This document shows positions 6,184 to 8,393 of a DNA stretch of 8,393 nucleotides, in pieces; the first letter of the stretch is position 1, and the number at the start of each line of letters is the position of its first letter. Under the pieces are notes generated by a model. The model was given only the letters and a program-made list of their open reading frames with translations. It was not told the origin of the DNA and did not search any database. The stretch comes from an uncultured Desulfovibrio sp. (GTDB lineage: Bacteria; Desulfobacterota; Desulfovibrionia; Desulfovibrionales; Desulfovibrionaceae): contig CAMLXE010000063.1 of assembly GCA_946490455.1 (NCBI GenBank), positions 1 through 8,393 of the forward strand. Reading direction: 5' to 3'. Position numbers and translations under genes: made by a program.

Positions 6184-6885
6184 ATGATTTATCGACTGAA
6201 CAAAAATCCACTTCTGTTTCCTGATCCCGCCAATGCGGACGCTTCCGGTCTGATTGCTGTGGGGGGAGATCTTTCCGTACCAAGGTTACTTACGGCATAC
6301 GCCTGTGGTGCCTTCCCGTGGTATTCTGAGGGACAGCCACTTCTCTGGTGGTCTCCAGATCCTCGCTGTGTCCTTCTGCCTGCTGAATTTCGGATTCCAC
6401 GTACAGTACGCCGGGAGCTGCGCCGGTGTTCGTTTTCGGTGACGCATGACCGGGCCTTTGGACGTGTCATGAGGGCCTGTGCTGAAGTCGTTCGTCCTGA
6501 TCAGGATGGAACATGGATTACGCCAGAAATGACAGCAGGCTATATTCGGCTGCACGAGGCAGGATTTGCCCATTCCGTGGAAGTGTGGGAACAGGATGCT
6601 CTCGTTGGCGGGCTTTATGGCGTCTGGCTTGGAAACGTTTTTTTTGGTGAATCCATGTTTCATCGTCGTTCAGATGCATCCAAGCTGGCCTTGGTTCATC
6701 TTTTGGAATGGGTGAATGCGGAGGGGTGTGAACTTATCGATTGTCAAATGGAAACGGCACATATTCTGCGTTACGGAGTGCGATCCATCCCGCGTGCCGA
6801 ATTTATTGATCGCTTGATCGCTGCAGGCGTCTGGTCAGCTCGAGAGAATGCTCTCGACCGTCTGGGTATCATTCATCAGGTGTGA
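6184..6885 (+). CDS. aat: Leucyl/phenylalanyl-tRNA--protein transferase
   Basis: Aat transfers Leu or Phe from its aminoacyl-tRNA to proteins with N-terminal Lys or Arg, creating the N-degron that ClpS binds for ClpAP degradation. From ATG 6184 the protein has 233 residues, close to E. coli Aat (234). Family motifs are GLIAVGGDL (22-30), GAFPWYSEGQPLLWWSPDPR (42-61), GTWIT (109-113), HSVEVWE (130-136), GGLYGVWLGNVFFGESMF (142-159) and LIDCQ (184-188). The catalytic-relay residues described for E. coli, E156 and Q188, occur at the same positions. An in-frame ATG at 6151 would add 11 residues (MYWKSWRVATG). It has GGGAG about 11 bases upstream, whereas 6184 has GGAG 13 bases upstream. I prefer 6184 on alignment grounds. 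The frame is open far upstream (to about 5623), but that part is antisense to the TSUP gene and is not coding. Plus-strand transcription from clpA would have to cross the antisense gene. Confidence 0.96.
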   Translation: MIYRLNKNPLLFPDPANADASGLIAVGGDLSVPRLLTAYACGAFPWYSEGQPLLWWSPDPRCVLLPAEFRIPRTVRRELRRCSFSVTHDRAFGRVMRACAEVVRPDQDGTWITPEMTAGYIRLHEAGFAHSVEVWEQDALVGGLYGVWLGNVFFGESMFHRRSDASKLALVHLLEWVNAEGCELIDCQMETAHILRYGVRSIPRAEFIDRLIAAGVWSARENALDRLGIIHQV

Positions 6886-6943
6886 GTAGTTTTTTCTCTT
6901 TCTGTTTGTCTTGTGTCCTGCTCAGACAGGGAGCCGCAGAGGC

Positions 6944-7939
6944 TCAGTTGCTGTCCGAAGGAATATTACTGGAGCCACAGACACCATCAAAAAAGGCAGC
7001 AATGCGGTTTGCCATCCACGCTGTCCGGTGTCCCGTATCCACAAACCCAACATGACCTCCCCAGCGAGGGATTTCCAGGGTCAGTGCCGGATTGGCCAGA
7101 GCCTGTCGTGTAGGGTAACAGCTGTTGGACAGAAACGGATCGTCGGCGGCGTTAAGGAGCAGGGTTGGAATCCGGATTGTATCAAGTACGTTTATGCAGC
7201 CAGATTCGCGCCAGTACTGAAGTGCGGAATGGAATCCATGCATGGGGGCCGTAAAGCGTTCGTCAAATTCGTGGAAGGTCCTGATGGATTCCAGTCCTGA
7301 AAGGTCAAGATCATCAGGAAATTTCTGTTTTTTCAGTTTCAGCTTGTCTCTCAGTGTACGCAGAAAATAGCTCATGTAGAGTGCGCGCGAAGGACGGGCC
7401 AGCACCTCTGCTGCACCTTCCAGATCACAGGGAACAGAAATGCCTGCTGCTGCCCTGACGGAAGGCGGCAGGATAGTTTCACCTGCATATTTCAGCGTTT
7501 GGTTTCCTCCCATACTGAATCCGGCAAGACCGATGGTGGTATAGCCAAGTCTTTCACAGGTGTGTACGGTCAGAGCCAGATCGTCCGTTTCTCCACTGTG
7601 GTACAGACGCAGTTTTCTGTTGGGTTCACCAGAACAGCCACGAAAGTTGCGTGCAACCACATCCCAGCCCTTCTGATTCAGAGCGTTGGCCGTGGCAAGC
7701 ATGTAGCTGCGGCGGCTGTGCCCCTCCAGTCCATGCGAAAGAATGACTACCCGGGAGGACTGTTTTCCGGGAATGGCAGGGATGCGATCGATATCAAAGA
7801 AGTCACCGTCGGGCGTTTCCAGACGTTCTCGCCACAGGTATGGCTGAGGCGGTTTGCGAAAGAGAGATGCCCAGATCGTCTGGACGTGCCCGTTATGCAG
7901 CCAGAAGGGAGCACTGTAGGAAGATTCGAGTACGGGCAT
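6944..7939 (-). CDS. Alpha/beta-fold hydrolase, YheT family
   Basis: This is a cytoplasmic serine hydrolase of the YheT family (putative esterases whose natural substrate is mostly unknown), 331 residues. The nucleophile elbow GFSMGG places Ser at 142. The probable acid is D266 or D267 in NAADDPF, and the histidine is H296 in GGHVGF, so the triad is complete. Other YheT signatures are HNGHVQT (15-21), LETPDGDFFD (40-49), SHGLEGHSRRSY (68-79), RNFRGCSGEPNR (97-108) and YHSGETDD (113-120), which match E. coli YheT well. There is no signal peptide. The ATG at 7937-7939 has a strong GAGGAG (7945-7950 on the minus strand) five bases upstream, and the frame is closed just before it by a TGA. The gene is convergent with aat, with 58 bases between stops. 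It follows the CxxC protein on the same strand after 138 bases, so the two may be co-transcribed. No link to the N-degron genes is evident. Confidence 0.93.
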   Translation of the reverse strand: MPVLESSYSAPFWLHNGHVQTIWASLFRKPPQPYLWRERLETPDGDFFDIDRIPAIPGKQSSRVVILSHGLEGHSRRSYMLATANALNQKGWDVVARNFRGCSGEPNRKLRLYHSGETDDLALTVHTCERLGYTTIGLAGFSMGGNQTLKYAGETILPPSVRAAAGISVPCDLEGAAEVLARPSRALYMSYFLRTLRDKLKLKKQKFPDDLDLSGLESIRTFHEFDERFTAPMHGFHSALQYWRESGCINVLDTIRIPTLLLNAADDPFLSNSCYPTRQALANPALTLEIPRWGGHVGFVDTGHRTAWMANRIAAFFDGVCGSSNIPSDSN

Positions 7940-8077
7940 GGAAACTCCTCAGCGAAAGGATGTGCCCATTGGCGATATGCTGTTTCCTTCCATGACTTGA
8001 ACCAGTTGTCATACGACAGAAAAGGCGTCCTGTTTTTCGGACTGACAGGATGGCAGAAATCCTGCTGGCTGGAAATG

Positions 8078-8392
8078 TCAGCTTTCTTCATTGCCAATGG
8101 TCAGAACGTGCGCATAGCGGGCAGAGCGACGTCCTTCCTCGGCTGTCTTGTGTGCCAGCTCGCGGCAGTGCGGGCAGGCATTGCGCGGCAGAAGAATACA
8201 GAGACTTTCAGGGGTACGCCCCGACTCCGTTTCGATGACGGTGAGTCCTGCACAGTCGGAACAGAGACGGATACGCTCGCGCTGCCGTTCATAGAGGCCA
8301 TCCGTATCGTAGTAGATATCACGGTCGCGCTTCCACCACGGTCCTTCTCTGTAGCCTTCAGAGGGCTGAAGCGGGGGATTGTGGAACTGTTC
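8078..8392 (-). CDS. Uncharacterised protein with two CxxC pairs, possible zinc-binding (partial, N-terminus beyond window)
   Basis: On the minus strand the frame is open from the right window edge to TGA at 8078-8080, giving 104 residues with no start codon inside. I do not recognise the family. The visible part begins with EQFHNPPLQPSEGYREGPWW, then a charged stretch with KRDRDIYYDTDGLYERQRERIR. LCSDCAGL (cysteines 44 and 47 of the visible part) and ACPHCREL (73 and 76) follow, with one further Cys at 65. Two CxxC pairs 25 residues apart fit a zinc ribbon or treble-clef-like site, probably structural. The tail is short, ending GNEES. It has no membrane segment or signal in the visible part and looks cytoplasmic. 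It probably lies upstream of the YheT-type hydrolase gene in one transcript. The coding call rests on the unbroken frame, the spaced Cys pairs and protein-like composition; another frame (8101-8322) on the same strand is open but Ser/Thr-rich and unconvincing. Confidence 0.75.
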   Translation of the reverse strand, partial: EQFHNPPLQPSEGYREGPWWKRDRDIYYDTDGLYERQRERIRLCSDCAGLTVIETESGRTPESLCILLPRNACPHCRELAHKTAEEGRRSARYAHVLTIGNEES

Positions 8393-8393
8393 C

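Noticed and set aside
6841..6856. Perfect 6-bp hairpin CGAGAG-AATG-CTCTCG near the end of aat, followed later by a T-rich stretch (6889-6913)
   Set aside because: The hairpin is inside the aat coding sequence and about 30 bases from the T-run, too far for an intrinsic terminator.
6931..6945. GAGCC-N5-GGCTC repeat at the end of the hydrolase gene, considered as a terminator
   Set aside because: Only five pairs, overlapping the stop codon, and no U-run directly after it on either strand.
8101..8322. 73-codon minus-strand frame with an internal ATG
   Set aside because: It is Ser/Thr/Arg-rich and frame-shifted relative to the longer open frame carrying two CxxC pairs, which is the better coding candidate.

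Overview
This window reads as an ordinary stretch of bacterial chromosome of moderate GC content, densely packed, with eight protein-coding genes. Two of them run off the window edges. There are no tRNA, rRNA, CRISPR, insertion-sequence or phage signals. The set (RadA, ClpS, ClpA, Aat, a TSUP permease, a YheT-type hydrolase and a butyryl-CoA-dehydrogenase-like enzyme) suggests a Gram-negative anaerobe. A member of the Desulfovibrionaceae or a close relative is my best guess, from the clpS-clpA-aat grouping and the general protein style. That is inference from memory; no search was run.

Layout. Positions 1-915 (minus strand) hold the N-terminal 305 residues of a Bcd-like acyl-CoA dehydrogenase with strongly biased codons, suggesting high expression. 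An AT-rich divergent spacer of about 430 bases (916-1342) separates it from a rightward run: radA (1343-2692), clpS (2746-3072) and clpA (3069-5303). clpS and clpA overlap by ATGA. A 14-bp hairpin (5314-5345) separates clpA from a convergent TSUP/YfcA-like membrane gene (5362-6108, minus). That gene is divergent from aat (6184-6885, plus). A convergent minus-strand pair follows: a YheT-family alpha/beta hydrolase (6944-7939) and, upstream of it, the C-terminal end of an unrecognised protein with two CxxC pairs (8078-8392). The latter's start lies outside the window.

How the genes work together. Aat adds Leu or Phe to proteins with N-terminal Lys or Arg, ClpS recognises the resulting N-degron, and ClpA unfolds the substrate for ClpP. 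The window therefore holds the substrate-marking and recognition part of the bacterial N-degron pathway, with clpP absent from view. All key residues I could check in ClpS and Aat are present. RadA (recombination branch migration) sits just upstream and may share transcription. The permease gene interrupts the N-degron cluster in antisense orientation.

I found no convincing new system. The points most worth checking are candidate RNA or operator structures at gene starts: a UCCG-capped hairpin before the dehydrogenase, a hairpin that covers the clpS Shine-Dalgarno, and an inverted repeat between the permease and aat. The uncharacterised CxxC protein at the right edge is also worth a look.
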